This document shows positions 17,548 to 26,069 of a DNA stretch of 44,637 nt, one piece after another. How positions within the stretch are numbered: position 1 is the stretch's first letter; each line of letters opens with the position of its first letter. Origin of the DNA: Bacteroidales bacterium Bact_11 (lineage in GTDB: Bacteria; Bacteroidota; Bacteroidia; Bacteroidales; UBA932); NCBI GenBank assembly GCA_001603505.1, contig LUZC01000002.1, forward strand, positions 1 to 44,637. Direction: 5' to 3'. A program made the position numbers and the translations under genes. The notes beneath the pieces were generated by a model. It was given only the letters and a program-made list of their open reading frames with translations, was not told the DNA's origin and did no database searches.

Positions 17548-18393
17548 ATGGAATACACCCTTCAACAGATCGCTTCGCAGGTGCGGAGGGATATCGTGCG
17601 TATGGTAACGGCCGCCGCTTCGGGCCATCCGGGCGGGTCGCTCAGCAGCACGGACATCCTGACACGCCTCTTTTTCAAAGAAATGAACGTCACGCCTGAG
17701 ACGTGGACCCGGAGCGGGGAAGGCCTCGACCAGTTCTTCCTCTCTGCCGGCCACATTTCTCCGGTGCTCTACAGCGTCCTTGCCCGCAGGGGATACTTCC
17801 CGGTGGCTGAACTGGCCACTTTCCGCCGTTTCGGCACCCGGCTTCAGGGCCATCCGTCGGTGCGGAAAGGCCTGCCGGGCGTAAACCAGGCGGCCGGTTC
17901 GCTGGGGCAGGGCCTTTCGGTGGCCCTCGGTGCGGCGCTGGCCAAGAAGATGTCGGGCGACCCGCACACCGTGTACGTGCTGCTCGGCGACGGCGAAAGC
18001 GAGGAAGGGCAGGTGTGGGAGGCTGCGATGAGCGCCGCCCACTATAAGGCGGACAATCTCATCGCGATGACCGACTGGAACCACCAGCAGATCGATGGCA
18101 CCACGGAAGACGTGGCGGGCCTCGGCGACCTGCGCGCCAAGTGGGAAGCCTTCGGGTGGACGGTCCTGGAAGGCGATGGCCACGACTTCGCCGACATCGA
18201 AAAGACCTACGCAGCCGCGAAGGCGGCCCTGGGCAAGGGCAAGCCCGTGATGATCCTGTGGCACACCGAGATGGGCCACGGCGTCGATTTTATGGCCGGC
18301 ACCTGCAAGTGGCACGGCAAGAACCCTTCCGTGGAGCAGTGCGCGGAAGCGATGAAACAACTCGAAGAAACGATGGGAGACTTTGCCTTATGA
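17548..18393 (+). CDS. Transketolase, N-terminal (TPP-binding) subunit
   Basis: Cytoplasmic pentose-phosphate enzyme transferring two-carbon units, here the first half of a split transketolase. The 281 residues include SGHPGG (25-30), the GHISPVLY block with H69 and the thiamine diphosphate motif starting GDGE (147-150) and ending in NHQQIDG. The next gene supplies the pyrimidine-binding and C-terminal domains. Two-gene transketolases are common in Bacteria and Archaea, and the pair should form an A2B2 enzyme. The TGA overlaps the start of the second subunit (ATGA, 18390-18393), which helps fix the ratio of the halves. It has a consensus promoter. Confidence 0.93.
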   Translation: MEYTLQQIASQVRRDIVRMVTAAASGHPGGSLSSTDILTRLFFKEMNVTPETWTRSGEGLDQFFLSAGHISPVLYSVLARRGYFPVAELATFRRFGTRLQGHPSVRKGLPGVNQAAGSLGQGLSVALGAALAKKMSGDPHTVYVLLGDGESEEGQVWEAAMSAAHYKADNLIAMTDWNHQQIDGTTEDVAGLGDLRAKWEAFGWTVLEGDGHDFADIEKTYAAAKAALGKGKPVMILWHTEMGHGVDFMAGTCKWHGKNPSVEQCAEAMKQLEETMGDFAL

Positions 18394-19334
18394 AAGAATA
18401 CATAGATACCGGTAAGAAAGACACCCGTTCGGGCTTTGGCGCAGGCCTCGCCGAACTTGGCAACAGCAATCCGAAGGTTGTGGCGCTGACCGCCGACCTC
18501 AAGGGCTCGCTCAAGATGGACCAGTTCGCCGCGGAGCATCCCGAACGCTTCTTCGAAGTGGGCATCGCGGAAGCCAACATGGTGGGCATGGCGGCGGGCA
18601 TGGCCCTCTCGGGCTACATCCCCTTCATCGGCACCTTCGCCAATTTCGCGAGCGCGCGCGTGATGGACCAGATCCGCCAGTCGGTGTGCTATTCGCAGAC
18701 CAACGTGAAGATCGCCGCATCGCACGCCGGCATCACCCTCGGCGAAGACGGCGCCACGCACCAGACGCTCGAAGATATCGGCATCATGCGGATGCTCCCC
18801 GGGATGGTGGTCATCAACCCCTGTGACTACAACCAGACGAAAGCCGCGACCATCGCCGCGGCGGCGTGGAACGGCCCGGTGTACCTGCGCTTCGGTCGTC
18901 CCGGCGTGCCCAACTTCACGCCCGCCGACCAGAAGTTCGAAATCGGCAAGGCCGTCAAGCTGAACGACGGCGAGGACGTAACCCTCATCGCTACGGGCCA
19001 CCTCGTGTGGGAAGCCATACTAGCGGCCAGGGAATTGGAGGCACGTGGCGTGAGCGTCGATTTGCTCGACATCGCTACCATCAAGCCGATCGACAGGGAG
19101 GCGGTACTCTCCTCGGTGCGCAAGACCGGCCGCGTGGTGGTGGCGGAAGAACACCTGATCGCCGGCGGTCTTGGCGAGGTTGTTGCAGGCCTGCTTGCGA
19201 CGACCTGCCCCGCGCCCATGCGTTTTGTGGCCATCGACGACAAGTTCGGCCAGAGCGGAAAGCCCGCTGAACTGATGTCGGCCTACGGACTCGACGCAGC
19301 CCATATTGTCGAGGCAGCGCTGTCGCTGCGATGA
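18390..19334 (+). CDS. Transketolase, C-terminal subunit
   Basis: A 314-residue partner of the preceding protein, with the pyrimidine-binding domain (TADLKGS, FFEVGIAEANMVGMAAGMA, IPFIGTFANFASAR, SHAGITLGEDGATHQTLEDIG) and the transketolase C-terminal domain (VTLIATGHLVWEA, VSVDLLDIATIKPID, VVVAEEH). In FEVGIAEANM the glutamate activates thiamine diphosphate. The ATG at 18390 is chosen because it overlaps the first subunit's stop and aligns with the family start; the open frame extends further upstream but only as shadow sequence. Its own stop overlaps the ECF sigma factor start by 4 bases (19331-19334), an unusual coupling of a central-carbon enzyme to a regulator. Confidence 0.93.
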   Translation: MKEYIDTGKKDTRSGFGAGLAELGNSNPKVVALTADLKGSLKMDQFAAEHPERFFEVGIAEANMVGMAAGMALSGYIPFIGTFANFASARVMDQIRQSVCYSQTNVKIAASHAGITLGEDGATHQTLEDIGIMRMLPGMVVINPCDYNQTKAATIAAAAWNGPVYLRFGRPGVPNFTPADQKFEIGKAVKLNDGEDVTLIATGHLVWEAILAARELEARGVSVDLLDIATIKPIDREAVLSSVRKTGRVVVAEEHLIAGGLGEVVAGLLATTCPAPMRFVAIDDKFGQSGKPAELMSAYGLDAAHIVEAALSLR

Positions 19335-19873
19335 CGACCGATCGGGAAATATTGCAACTGTTCAAGGAAGGCGGACGCGAAGAAGCGTTCCGCCTTCTCG
19401 TACAATCGTATAAGGAACGGCTCTACTGGCACGTTCGTCGCATGGTGCTCGACCATGACGACGCGGACGACTGCCTGCAGAACACGTTCCTGAAAGCCTG
19501 GCGCTCGCTGCCCGGATTCCGGGGCGACTCTGGACTCTATACCTGGCTCTACCGCATCGCCACCAACGAGACGCTGACCTTCCTGTCGAAGCAGCAGACC
19601 CGTGGCGACCAGACCGTCCTCGCAGCGGCCGAACGGCTTCCCTCCGACGCCTGGTTCGACGGCGACGCGCTGCAGGAGGCGCTTCACCGCTCCATCGCCA
19701 AGTTACCGCCCAAGCAGAAAGCGGTGTTCAACCTCCGCTACTTCGAGGAGATGCCTTACGAAAAGATCGCCGAAGTGCTGGATACCTCGCAGGGCGCGCT
19801 GAAAGCCTCCTATCACCACGCCTATGAAAAGATCAAGGCCTGGATGAAGGAAGAGATGGATGCGAAATATTAA
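19331..19873 (+). CDS. ECF-type RNA polymerase sigma factor
   Basis: A 180-residue sigma-70 family protein of the extracytoplasmic function group. Region 2 (about 20-90) has DADDCLQNTFLKAWRSLPGFRG and TWLYRIATNETLTFL. Region 4 (about 115-170) has LPPKQKAVFNLRYFEEMPYEKIAEVL and an SQGALKASYHHAYEKIK recognition helix. It redirects RNA polymerase to a dedicated promoter set. It is followed by a one-TM protein (probable anti-sigma) and a Spy/CpxP-like periplasmic protein, so it probably responds to envelope conditions. Its ATG lies in the ATGA overlap with transketolase, so basal supply would follow the housekeeping promoter at 17486-17516; I see no separate promoter in front of it. Confidence 0.92.
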   Translation: MTTDREILQLFKEGGREEAFRLLVQSYKERLYWHVRRMVLDHDDADDCLQNTFLKAWRSLPGFRGDSGLYTWLYRIATNETLTFLSKQQTRGDQTVLAAAERLPSDAWFDGDALQEALHRSIAKLPPKQKAVFNLRYFEEMPYEKIAEVLDTSQGALKASYHHAYEKIKAWMKEEMDAKY

Positions 19874-19906
19874 ACCTTTGCACGACTTGAAAGTCTAAAT
19901 GTCTGT

Positions 19907-20344
19907 ATGAACGAAGAAAAGGATATCTTGAGCGGCATTGCGAGCCACGACAGTCCCTTCCGGGTGCCCGAAGGATACTTCGAGACGATGGAGGACCGGG
20001 TGATGGCCCGCATTGCTGAGGAAAGTGCCGTCGTGGAGGTGAAGCGGCCCGTGTGGCGGATCCTGAAACCCGCCCTGACGCTCGCTGCCACGTTCGCACT
20101 GATCTTCGGCATGGGTTATGGCGTCCTCTCGCTTACCCATACGCTTCATCGTGGCGCCGGTTCCCTCGAAGAGTCCGGCTATGCCACGGCTGAGGAAGAA
20201 CTGATCAGCCCTGTTTCGCTCATCAACTATTATCAGTCCAGCCTTCCGGAAGACACGGAACTCGACGAAGACACCATCATCAACTACCTGGCGTCTGAGC
20301 TCTCCTTCTCCGACCTGGCTGAGATTTATGCACAATCCTATTGA
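19907..20344 (+). CDS. Single-pass membrane protein, probable anti-sigma factor
   Basis: 145 residues: a short cytoplasmic N-terminus with FRVPEGYFETMEDRVMARI (18-36), a motif common in small Bacteroidetes proteins encoded after ECF sigma factors, one hydrophobic segment (about 54-76) and an acidic periplasmic tail (IINYLASELSFSDLAEIYA). No canonical zinc-binding HxxxCxxC anti-sigma motif is present. The position 33 bases after the sigma gene and the topology suggest it holds the sigma factor at the membrane, but this is inference. It is followed after 2 bases by the Spy-like gene. Confidence 0.6.
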   Translation: MNEEKDILSGIASHDSPFRVPEGYFETMEDRVMARIAEESAVVEVKRPVWRILKPALTLAATFALIFGMGYGVLSLTHTLHRGAGSLEESGYATAEEELISPVSLINYYQSSLPEDTELDEDTIINYLASELSFSDLAEIYAQSY

Positions 20345-20346
20345 TC

Positions 20347-20859
20347 ATGAAGAGAATCATCATTGTAGCGGCCTGCCTGCTGTCGGCAGTTGTCCTGTTC
20401 GCCCAGCCGCAGGGCCACAAGCAGAACGAAGAGCAGCGCAAGAAGGAATTCGAACGCATCCAGTCGGAAAAGATCGCCTTCATCACCCAGGAACTCGATC
20501 TTTCGCCGGAAGAGGCCCAGGTGTTCTGGCCGGTGTACAACCAGTGCTGGAAAGAGGCGCTGCAGGCTCACAAGGAAATGCGTGACGCTTTCGACGCAAT
20601 CCGGGGCAAGAAGGCCGACGACCTCTCCGAGGCGGAGCTCGAGAAGAAACTCGACAGCTATATCCAGGCCAACGAAGCCTCCAATCAGGTGATGGCCCAG
20701 TGGTACCCCAAGTTCAAGAAAGTGCTGCCCATCCGCAAGGTGGCCAAGCTCTACCAGGCAGAAGAAGCCTTCCAGATGCGGATGATCAACAACCTGAAGA
20801 AGCATCCGCAGCGGCCTCCCCAGGACGGCGCCCCGAAAGAAGGGAAAGACAAGAAATGA
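20347..20859 (+). CDS. Spy/CpxP-like periplasmic protein
   Basis: A 170-residue exported protein with a signal peptide ([12 protein letters not shown]..., cleavage near FAQ|PQ). The mature part is mostly helical and highly charged ([18 protein letters not shown], then [19 protein letters not shown], then an [18 protein letters not shown] segment). The LSPEEA...FWPVY and KVLP...KLYQAE blocks are typical of Bacteroidetes proteins resembling Spy/CpxP, which in E. coli bind misfolded periplasmic proteins and damp the Cpx response. With the sigma/anti-sigma pair it forms a plausible envelope-stress module. The ATG at 20347 is used; an in-frame TTG two codons earlier is less likely. Followed at once by a terminator. 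Confidence 0.7.
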   Translation: MKRIIIVAACLLSAVVLFAQPQGHKQNEEQRKKEFERIQSEKIAFITQELDLSPEEAQVFWPVYNQCWKEALQAHKEMRDAFDAIRGKKADDLSEAELEKKLDSYIQANEASNQVMAQWYPKFKKVLPIRKVAKLYQAEEAFQMRMINNLKKHPQRPPQDGAPKEGKDKK

Positions 20860-20862
20860 AAG

Positions 20863-20885
20863 AAGCGGCTTCAGGCCGCTTTTTT
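20863..20885 (+). terminator. Intrinsic terminator of the transketolase/sigma operon
   Basis: Perfect 7-bp stem AAGCGGC / GCCGCTT around a TTCAG loop, with a T-run to 20885. It begins 4 bases after the Spy-like stop codon and ends 2 bases before the -7 element of lepA. Confidence 0.85.
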
Positions 20886-20887
20886 CT

Positions 20888-20895
20888 TATCTTTG
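20888..20895 (+). promoter_or_regulatory. -7 element of lepA, giving a leaderless or near-leaderless mRNA
   Basis: TATCTTTG ends 4 bases before the lepA ATG (20900). With usual Bacteroidetes geometry, transcription would begin at or within a base or two of the ATG. The -33 position falls inside the terminator stem. Confidence 0.55.
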
Positions 20896-20899
20896 CAGC

Positions 20900-22687
20900 A
20901 TGAAGAACATCCGCAACTTCTGCATCATTGCGCACATCGACCACGGCAAGAGCACCCTGGCCGACCGCATGCTTGAGCGCACCCATACGCTGGAGCAGCG
21001 GGAAATGGAAAACCAGGTGCTCGATTCGATGGATCTGGAGAAGGAGAAAGGCATCACCATCAAGAGCCACCCCATCCAGATGGAGTATGTGTACAAGGGT
21101 GAAAAATATATCCTCAACCTGATCGACACCCCCGGCCACGTGGACTTCTCCTACGAGGTGTCGCGCGCCATCGCTTCGTGCGAAGGGGCGTTGCTGGTGG
21201 TCGATGCCACGCAGGGCATCCAGGCGCAGACCATCTCGAACCTCTACCTGGCCATCGAGCACGACCTGGAGATCGTGCCGGTGCTCAATAAGATCGACAT
21301 GGAAGCGGCGATGGTCGACGTGGTGCGCGACCAGGTGGTGGACCTGCTGGGCTGCGACCCCGACGACGTGCTGCTGGCCTCGGCCCGCACGGGCGAAGGC
21401 GTGGACGCGGTGCTCGAAGCCATCGTGGAGCGCATTCCGGCGCCTAAGGGCGATCCCGAAGCGCCGCTGCAGGCCCTGATCTTCGACTCGGTGTTCAACT
21501 CGTTCCGCGGCATCATCGCCTATTTCAAGGTGTTCAACGGCTCGATCCGCACGGGCGACCGCGTGAAGTTCGTGAATACGGGCAAGGAGTACACCGCCGA
21601 CGAGGTGGGCGTGCTCAAGATGAAACTCTGTCCCACGGGAGAGATCCCCTGCGGCTCGGTGGGCTACATCATCTCCGGCATCAAGACGGCCGTTGAGGTG
21701 AAGGTGGGCGATACCATCACGCACGTGGCGAATCCGTGCCGGGAAGCGATCGCAGGCTTCGAGGACGTGAAGCCGATGCTCTATGCGGGCATGTTCCCCG
21801 TGACGGCCGACCAGTACGAGGACCTGCGCGCCTCGCTCGAGAAGTTCCAGCTCAACGACGCCTCGCTGGTGTTCGAGCCGGAGAGTTCGCTGGCGCTGGG
21901 CTTCGGTTTTCGCTGCGGCTTCCTGGGCCTGCTCCACATGGAGATCGTGCAGGAGCGCCTGTTCCGCGAGTTCGACATGGACGTGGTGACCACCGTCCCC
22001 AACGTGTCTTATAAGGTATATACTACGCAGGGCGCCGTCATTGACGTCCACAACCCGTCGGGACTGCCAGCGCCGACGCTCATCGACCACATCGAGGAGC
22101 CGTTCATCCAGGCGCAGGTCATCAGCAAGAGCGAGTTCTACGGACCGATCATGAAACTCTGCCTCGACAAGCGGGGCATCCTCAAGAGCGAGCACTACCT
22201 CACGGCCGACCGCGTGGAGCTGACCTACGAGATGCCGCTGTCGGAGATCGTGTTCGACTTCTACGATAAACTGAAGAGCATTTCCAAGGGCTACGCCTCG
22301 TTCGATTACCACGTGATCGGGTTCCGCCCGGCCAAACTGGTGAAGCTCGACATCCTGCTCAACGGCGAGCCGGCTGACGCGCTCTCGACACTCATCCACC
22401 AGGACCACGCCTACGAGTTCGGCCGAAAGATCTGCGAAAAACTCAAGGAACTGATCCCGCGCCAGCAGTTCGACATCGCCATCCAGGCCGCCATCGGGGC
22501 AAAGATCATCGCCCGCGAAACTGTGCGCCAGGTGCGCAAGGACGTAACGGCCAAGTGCTACGGCGGCGACATCACCCGCAAGCGCAAACTGCTCGAGAAA
22601 CAGAAGCAGGGCAAGAAGCGCATGCGCCAGATCGGCCAGGTGGAGGTGCCGCAGTCCGCTTTCATGGCGGTACTCAAGCTCGATTAG
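20900..22687 (+). CDS. lepA: Elongation factor 4 (LepA), back-translocating GTPase
   Basis: A 595-residue cytoplasmic/membrane-peripheral translational GTPase that acts on ribosomes under ionic or temperature stress and in ribosome assembly. All canonical GTPase motifs are intact: AHIDHGKST (G1), DTPGHVDF (G3) with the catalytic histidine, and NKID (G4). The LepA-specific C-terminus follows ([20 protein letters not shown]). The start [18 protein letters not shown] matches the family N-terminus, so the very short leader is not a mis-called start. The intact motifs contrast with the degenerate EF-G2 at 1755-3872. Confidence 0.97.
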   Translation: MKNIRNFCIIAHIDHGKSTLADRMLERTHTLEQREMENQVLDSMDLEKEKGITIKSHPIQMEYVYKGEKYILNLIDTPGHVDFSYEVSRAIASCEGALLVVDATQGIQAQTISNLYLAIEHDLEIVPVLNKIDMEAAMVDVVRDQVVDLLGCDPDDVLLASARTGEGVDAVLEAIVERIPAPKGDPEAPLQALIFDSVFNSFRGIIAYFKVFNGSIRTGDRVKFVNTGKEYTADEVGVLKMKLCPTGEIPCGSVGYIISGIKTAVEVKVGDTITHVANPCREAIAGFEDVKPMLYAGMFPVTADQYEDLRASLEKFQLNDASLVFEPESSLALGFGFRCGFLGLLHMEIVQERLFREFDMDVVTTVPNVSYKVYTTQGAVIDVHNPSGLPAPTLIDHIEEPFIQAQVISKSEFYGPIMKLCLDKRGILKSEHYLTADRVELTYEMPLSEIVFDFYDKLKSISKGYASFDYHVIGFRPAKLVKLDILLNGEPADALSTLIHQDHAYEFGRKICEKLKELIPRQQFDIAIQAAIGAKIIARETVRQVRKDVTAKCYGGDITRKRKLLEKQKQGKKRMRQIGQVEVPQSAFMAVLKLD

Positions 22688-22728
22688 AATCGCAGAATAC
22701 TATAGATAATAAAATATTTTGAAAAATT

Positions 22729-22762
22729 TTGGTACTTTGTGATACAAGGTACCAATTTTTTT
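22729..22762 (+). terminator. lepA terminator hairpin; alternatively an operator for the exporter operon
   Basis: Arms TTGGTACTTTGT (22729-22740) and ACAAGGTACCAA (22744-22755) form a 12-bp stem with one G-U pair and a GAT loop, followed by seven Ts, a good intrinsic terminator. As DNA it is also a near-perfect palindrome covering the expected -33 region of the exporter promoter, a place where a repressor such as the operon's own PadR could bind. The sequence alone does not separate the two roles. Confidence 0.75.
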
Positions 22763-22765
22763 ATA

Positions 22766-22773
22766 TATCTTTG
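22766..22773 (+). promoter_or_regulatory. -7 element of the MacAB-TolC-like operon
   Basis: TATCTTTG three bases after the T-run of the preceding hairpin. Transcription would begin near 22778, which rules out a GTG at 22776 as start and supports the ATG at 22797. No TTTG at the proper -33 distance. Confidence 0.5.
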
Positions 22774-22796
22774 CGGTGTCAAAAACCAAACACTGT

Positions 22797-23519
22797 ATGC
22801 TGATAGAACTCAAAGGTGTCCACAAGACCTACGACAACGGGCAGCCGCTGCACGTACTCAAGGGCATCGACCTTCAGATCGAAAAAGGTGAATTCGTGTC
22901 GATCATGGGCGCATCCGGCTCCGGCAAGTCGACCCTGCTCAACATTCTCGGTATCCTCGATAACTACGACGAAGGTGAATATCATCTCGCCGGCAAGCTC
23001 ATCAAGAACCTGAGCGAGCGCGAAAGCGCCACCTACCGCAACCGGATGATCGGGTTCGTGTTCCAGAGTTTCAACCTCATCGGATTCAAGACCGCTGTCG
23101 AGAACGTGGAACTGCCTTTGTTCTATCAGGGAGTTAATCGCCATCGCCGTCATGAGGCGGCGATGGCCTATCTCGAAAAGATGGGCCTCACCGACTGGGC
23201 TTCGCACTATCCCAACGAGATGTCGGGCGGCCAGAAACAGCGTGTGGCTATCGCCCGCGCCCTGATCACGCATCCCGAAATCATCCTGGCCGACGAGCCG
23301 ACGGGCGCGCTCGATTCCAAGACCTCGGTGGAGGTGATGGAACTGCTCACCCGGCTCAACCGCGAGGACGGTGTGACCATCATCGTGGTCACCCACGAAA
23401 GCGGTGTGGCCAACTGCGCCGACAAGATCGTGCACATCAAGGACGGCCTGATTGAGCGCGTCGAAGACAACCGCCTGCACCACGCTTCGCAATTCGGCAC
23501 CGATACCATTATGAAATAA
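22797..23519 (+). CDS. MacB-type ABC exporter, ATP-binding subunit
   Basis: A 240-residue ATPase of the LolD/MacB class. Walker A is GASGSGKST (38-46), the Q-loop is FVFQSFNLIG, the signature is [15 protein letters not shown], the Walker B is IILADEPTGALD, and the switch histidine lies in VTHE. It energises the two permeases that follow at 8-base and 1-base spacings. Together with the adaptor and TolC-like channel it should form a tripartite mechanotransmission pump moving substrates from the periplasm or outer leaflet to the outside. Unlike E. coli MacB, the ATPase and permease are separate proteins. Confidence 0.9.
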   Translation: MLIELKGVHKTYDNGQPLHVLKGIDLQIEKGEFVSIMGASGSGKSTLLNILGILDNYDEGEYHLAGKLIKNLSERESATYRNRMIGFVFQSFNLIGFKTAVENVELPLFYQGVNRHRRHEAAMAYLEKMGLTDWASHYPNEMSGGQKQRVAIARALITHPEIILADEPTGALDSKTSVEVMELLTRLNREDGVTIIVVTHESGVANCADKIVHIKDGLIERVEDNRLHHASQFGTDTIMK

Positions 23520-23527
23520 ACAAGGCG

Positions 23528-24799
23528 ATGAGAGACCTCTTCATAGAAATCTGGGAGTCCATCCGGCGCAACAAGGTGCGCACCAGCCTGACCGGCCTGG
23601 CCGTGGCGTGGGGCATCTTCATGCTGATCGTCTTGGTGGGCGCCGGCAACGGCCTGCTCAACGCCTTCCTCAGCGACAGCGACAGTTTCGCTTCCAACAC
23701 CATGATGGTGGGCGGCGGCCGGACTTCCAAGGCGTACGACGGTCTGAAGCAGGGACGCCGCATCCACGTCAAGGACGGTGACATGGACATCCTGCGCAGG
23801 CAGGAGTTTTCCGACAGGGTCGACCTGATTTCGACCTCCCTCAGCAAGAATGGTTATACCATGACCTACGGCCGCCGCTACTTTACCAACGTGTCGCTCA
23901 ACGGAACCTATCCGAGCGACGTCGAAATGAACCGGGTGAAAATGGAGGCCGGCCGCTTCATCAACCAGAAAGACATAACCGACAAACGCAAGGTCATCAT
24001 CATCACCCATCTCCACGCCAAGAACTTCCTCGTCGGCAGTACCGACTACGACCGCCTGCTGGGACAGAGCGTCAAGGTGGGCAACCTGTCGTTCACCATC
24101 ATCGGCGTGCGGCACGGCGATGAGAATCGGGATGACCGCGAACTGTATGTGCCCTATACGACGCTCAAGTCGATATTTGGCCTCAGCGACGAGGTGGATG
24201 ACATCACCTTCTCGTTCCACGGACTTACGACGCAAGCCGAAAGCGACGCCTTCGAGAAAGAGGTGCGCACGGCCTTCAATGCGGCGCACCGGGCGGCTCC
24301 CGACGACAACAGCGCCGTATGGATCTGGAACCGCTTCTCCCAGAACCTGCAGATGGAGAAAGCCCAAAGCATTCTGATCACGGCGCTCTGGATCATCGGC
24401 CTCTTTACGCTGGTAAGCGGCGTGGTGGGCGTCAGCAATATCATGCTGATCACGGTGAAGGAACGCACCCACGAGTTCGGTATCCGCAAGGCCCTCGGCG
24501 CCAGGCCGGGCAACATCCTGAAACTGATCGTCGCCGAGAGCGTGCTGATCACCGCCTTCTTCGGCTACATCGGCATGCTGCTGGGCATGATCGCCTGCCA
24601 GATCCTGGACGCGACGGTCGGCCAGTCGAAAATGGAGATCTTCGGCCAGAGCGTCAAGATGCTCGACAATCCGACGGTCGGCCTCGGCACAGCCATCGGT
24701 GCCACGGTTGTCCTGATCGTCGCCGGCACCATCGCCGGCATATTCCCGGCCAGCCAGGCTGCCAAAGTCAAACCTATAGAAGCATTGAGGGCGGACTAA
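23528..24799 (+). CDS. MacB/FtsX-type ABC permease 1
   Basis: A 423-residue inner-membrane protein. TM1 lies around residues 18-38 (TGLAVAWGIFMLIVLVGAG) and is followed by a large periplasmic MacB-PCD domain (about 50-270). Three C-terminal TM segments form the FtsX domain, with the family motif ERTHEFGIRKALGA between them and AAKVKPIEALRAD at the end. This permease and the next one are homologous but clearly different, so the pump is probably a heterodimer. Encoded 8 bases after the ATPase. The substrate is unknown. Confidence 0.9.
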   Translation: MRDLFIEIWESIRRNKVRTSLTGLAVAWGIFMLIVLVGAGNGLLNAFLSDSDSFASNTMMVGGGRTSKAYDGLKQGRRIHVKDGDMDILRRQEFSDRVDLISTSLSKNGYTMTYGRRYFTNVSLNGTYPSDVEMNRVKMEAGRFINQKDITDKRKVIIITHLHAKNFLVGSTDYDRLLGQSVKVGNLSFTIIGVRHGDENRDDRELYVPYTTLKSIFGLSDEVDDITFSFHGLTTQAESDAFEKEVRTAFNAAHRAAPDDNSAVWIWNRFSQNLQMEKAQSILITALWIIGLFTLVSGVVGVSNIMLITVKERTHEFGIRKALGARPGNILKLIVAESVLITAFFGYIGMLLGMIACQILDATVGQSKMEIFGQSVKMLDNPTVGLGTAIGATVVLIVAGTIAGIFPASQAAKVKPIEALRAD

Positions 24800-24800
24800 T

Positions 24801-26039
24801 ATGAGACACCGTTTCGACTTCGATACCTTCCGTGAGATCGGTGATTCGCTGTTCCGCAACAAGCGCCGCACGATCCTCACCGGCTTCGGCATCTTCTGGG
24901 GCCTGTTCATGCTCCTGTTCCTGGTGGGCGGCGGCAAAGGCCTCAAACAGTCGCTCAGCCTGACCTTCGAGGGATTTGCCTCCAACACGATGGTGATGAT
25001 CTCGTCGAATACATCCAAGCCGTACAAAGGAATGAAGGAGGGCCGCTACTGGCAGTTGAACCGCAAGGACGTGGAGCGCCTGCGTCTGCTGATGCCCGAA
25101 CTGGACGTGGTGGCGCCGATGGTGAGCAACTGGGGCCTGACGGCCGAATACAAGGGAAATACCACCTCGTGTGCCATCAAGGGCATCTCGGGTAATTATC
25201 ATAAAGTAGAAGCACCGAAACTCAAGTACGGCCGCACCATCAGGGATGCGGACGTGGAGCAGGAGCGCAAGGTTTGTGTCATCGGCAAGCGCGTTTACAA
25301 CGACCTGTTCCCGCAGGGCGGCGACCCGTGCGGAACCTTCATCCAGGTGGGCTCGGTGTTCTTCCAGATCATCGGCGTCGATTTTTCGAGCGGCAATATC
25401 AGCATCAGCGGCAGCGCCTCGGAATCGGTGATGGTGCCATTCTCGGTGGCGGCAACGCTCTTCAAGCGCGGCAACAACGTGGACATCATCTGCGTCACCG
25501 GCAAACCGGGCATCAAGATGAGTTCGCTGGAACCCCGCGTCCGCAGCATCATGGCACGCGAGCATCTCTTTGATCCGACCGACGACCAGGCCATGGTGGT
25601 GCTCAACACCGAGCAGGTGTTCTCGATCATGGACAACCTCTTCCGCGGCGTGAACTTCCTCATCTGGCTGGTGGGTATCGGCACGCTGCTGGCCGGTGCC
25701 GTGGGCGTGAGCAACATCATGATGGTGACCGTTCGCGAGCGGACCATCGAAATCGGCATCCGCCGGGCCATCGGCGCCGTTCCGCGCGACATCCTCTCGC
25801 AGATTATCTGGGAGAGCGTCTTGCTGACGCTGACGGCGGGCAGTGCGGGCATCGTGTTCTCGGTGCTGATCCTCAATGTCGTGGAGAGGATCGTCCCGCA
25901 GGCCGTTACGTTCCAGATTTCGTTCTGGACGGCTGTCCTGGCGGCCCTGCTGCTCAGCGTGCTGGGCGTGCTCGCCGGCCTCGCTCCGGCCATGCGGGCC
26001 ATGAAAGTCAAGCCGGTCGACGCGATGCGCGACGAATAA
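24801..26039 (+). CDS. MacB/FtsX-type ABC permease 2
   Basis: A 412-residue paralogue of the preceding permease with the same architecture: TM1 (about 22-45, TGFGIFWGLFMLLFLVGGG), periplasmic MacB-PCD domain and FtsX C-terminus with RERTIEIGIRRAIGA and AMKVKPVDAMRDE. It begins one base after the first permease's stop, so translation is coupled. Pairs of distinct permeases per ATPase are frequent in Bacteroidetes exporters of this type. Confidence 0.9.
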   Translation: MRHRFDFDTFREIGDSLFRNKRRTILTGFGIFWGLFMLLFLVGGGKGLKQSLSLTFEGFASNTMVMISSNTSKPYKGMKEGRYWQLNRKDVERLRLLMPELDVVAPMVSNWGLTAEYKGNTTSCAIKGISGNYHKVEAPKLKYGRTIRDADVEQERKVCVIGKRVYNDLFPQGGDPCGTFIQVGSVFFQIIGVDFSSGNISISGSASESVMVPFSVAATLFKRGNNVDIICVTGKPGIKMSSLEPRVRSIMAREHLFDPTDDQAMVVLNTEQVFSIMDNLFRGVNFLIWLVGIGTLLAGAVGVSNIMMVTVRERTIEIGIRRAIGAVPRDILSQIIWESVLLTLTAGSAGIVFSVLILNVVERIVPQAVTFQISFWTAVLAALLLSVLGVLAGLAPAMRAMKVKPVDAMRDE

Positions 26040-26069
26040 AGAAGAAAAAAACAAAAACAATATCATACA

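Noticed and set aside
20786-22408. Long minus-strand open frame opposite lepA (about 540 codons)
   Set aside because: Shadow of a GC-rich, highly codon-biased gene; lepA is unmistakable and the antisense translation is rich in H, V and R without motifs.
22776-22796. GTG start seven codons upstream of the exporter ATPase ATG
   Set aside because: It would lie ahead of the transcription start expected from the -7 element at 22766-22773, and the family begins at the ATG (MLIELKGVHKTY).
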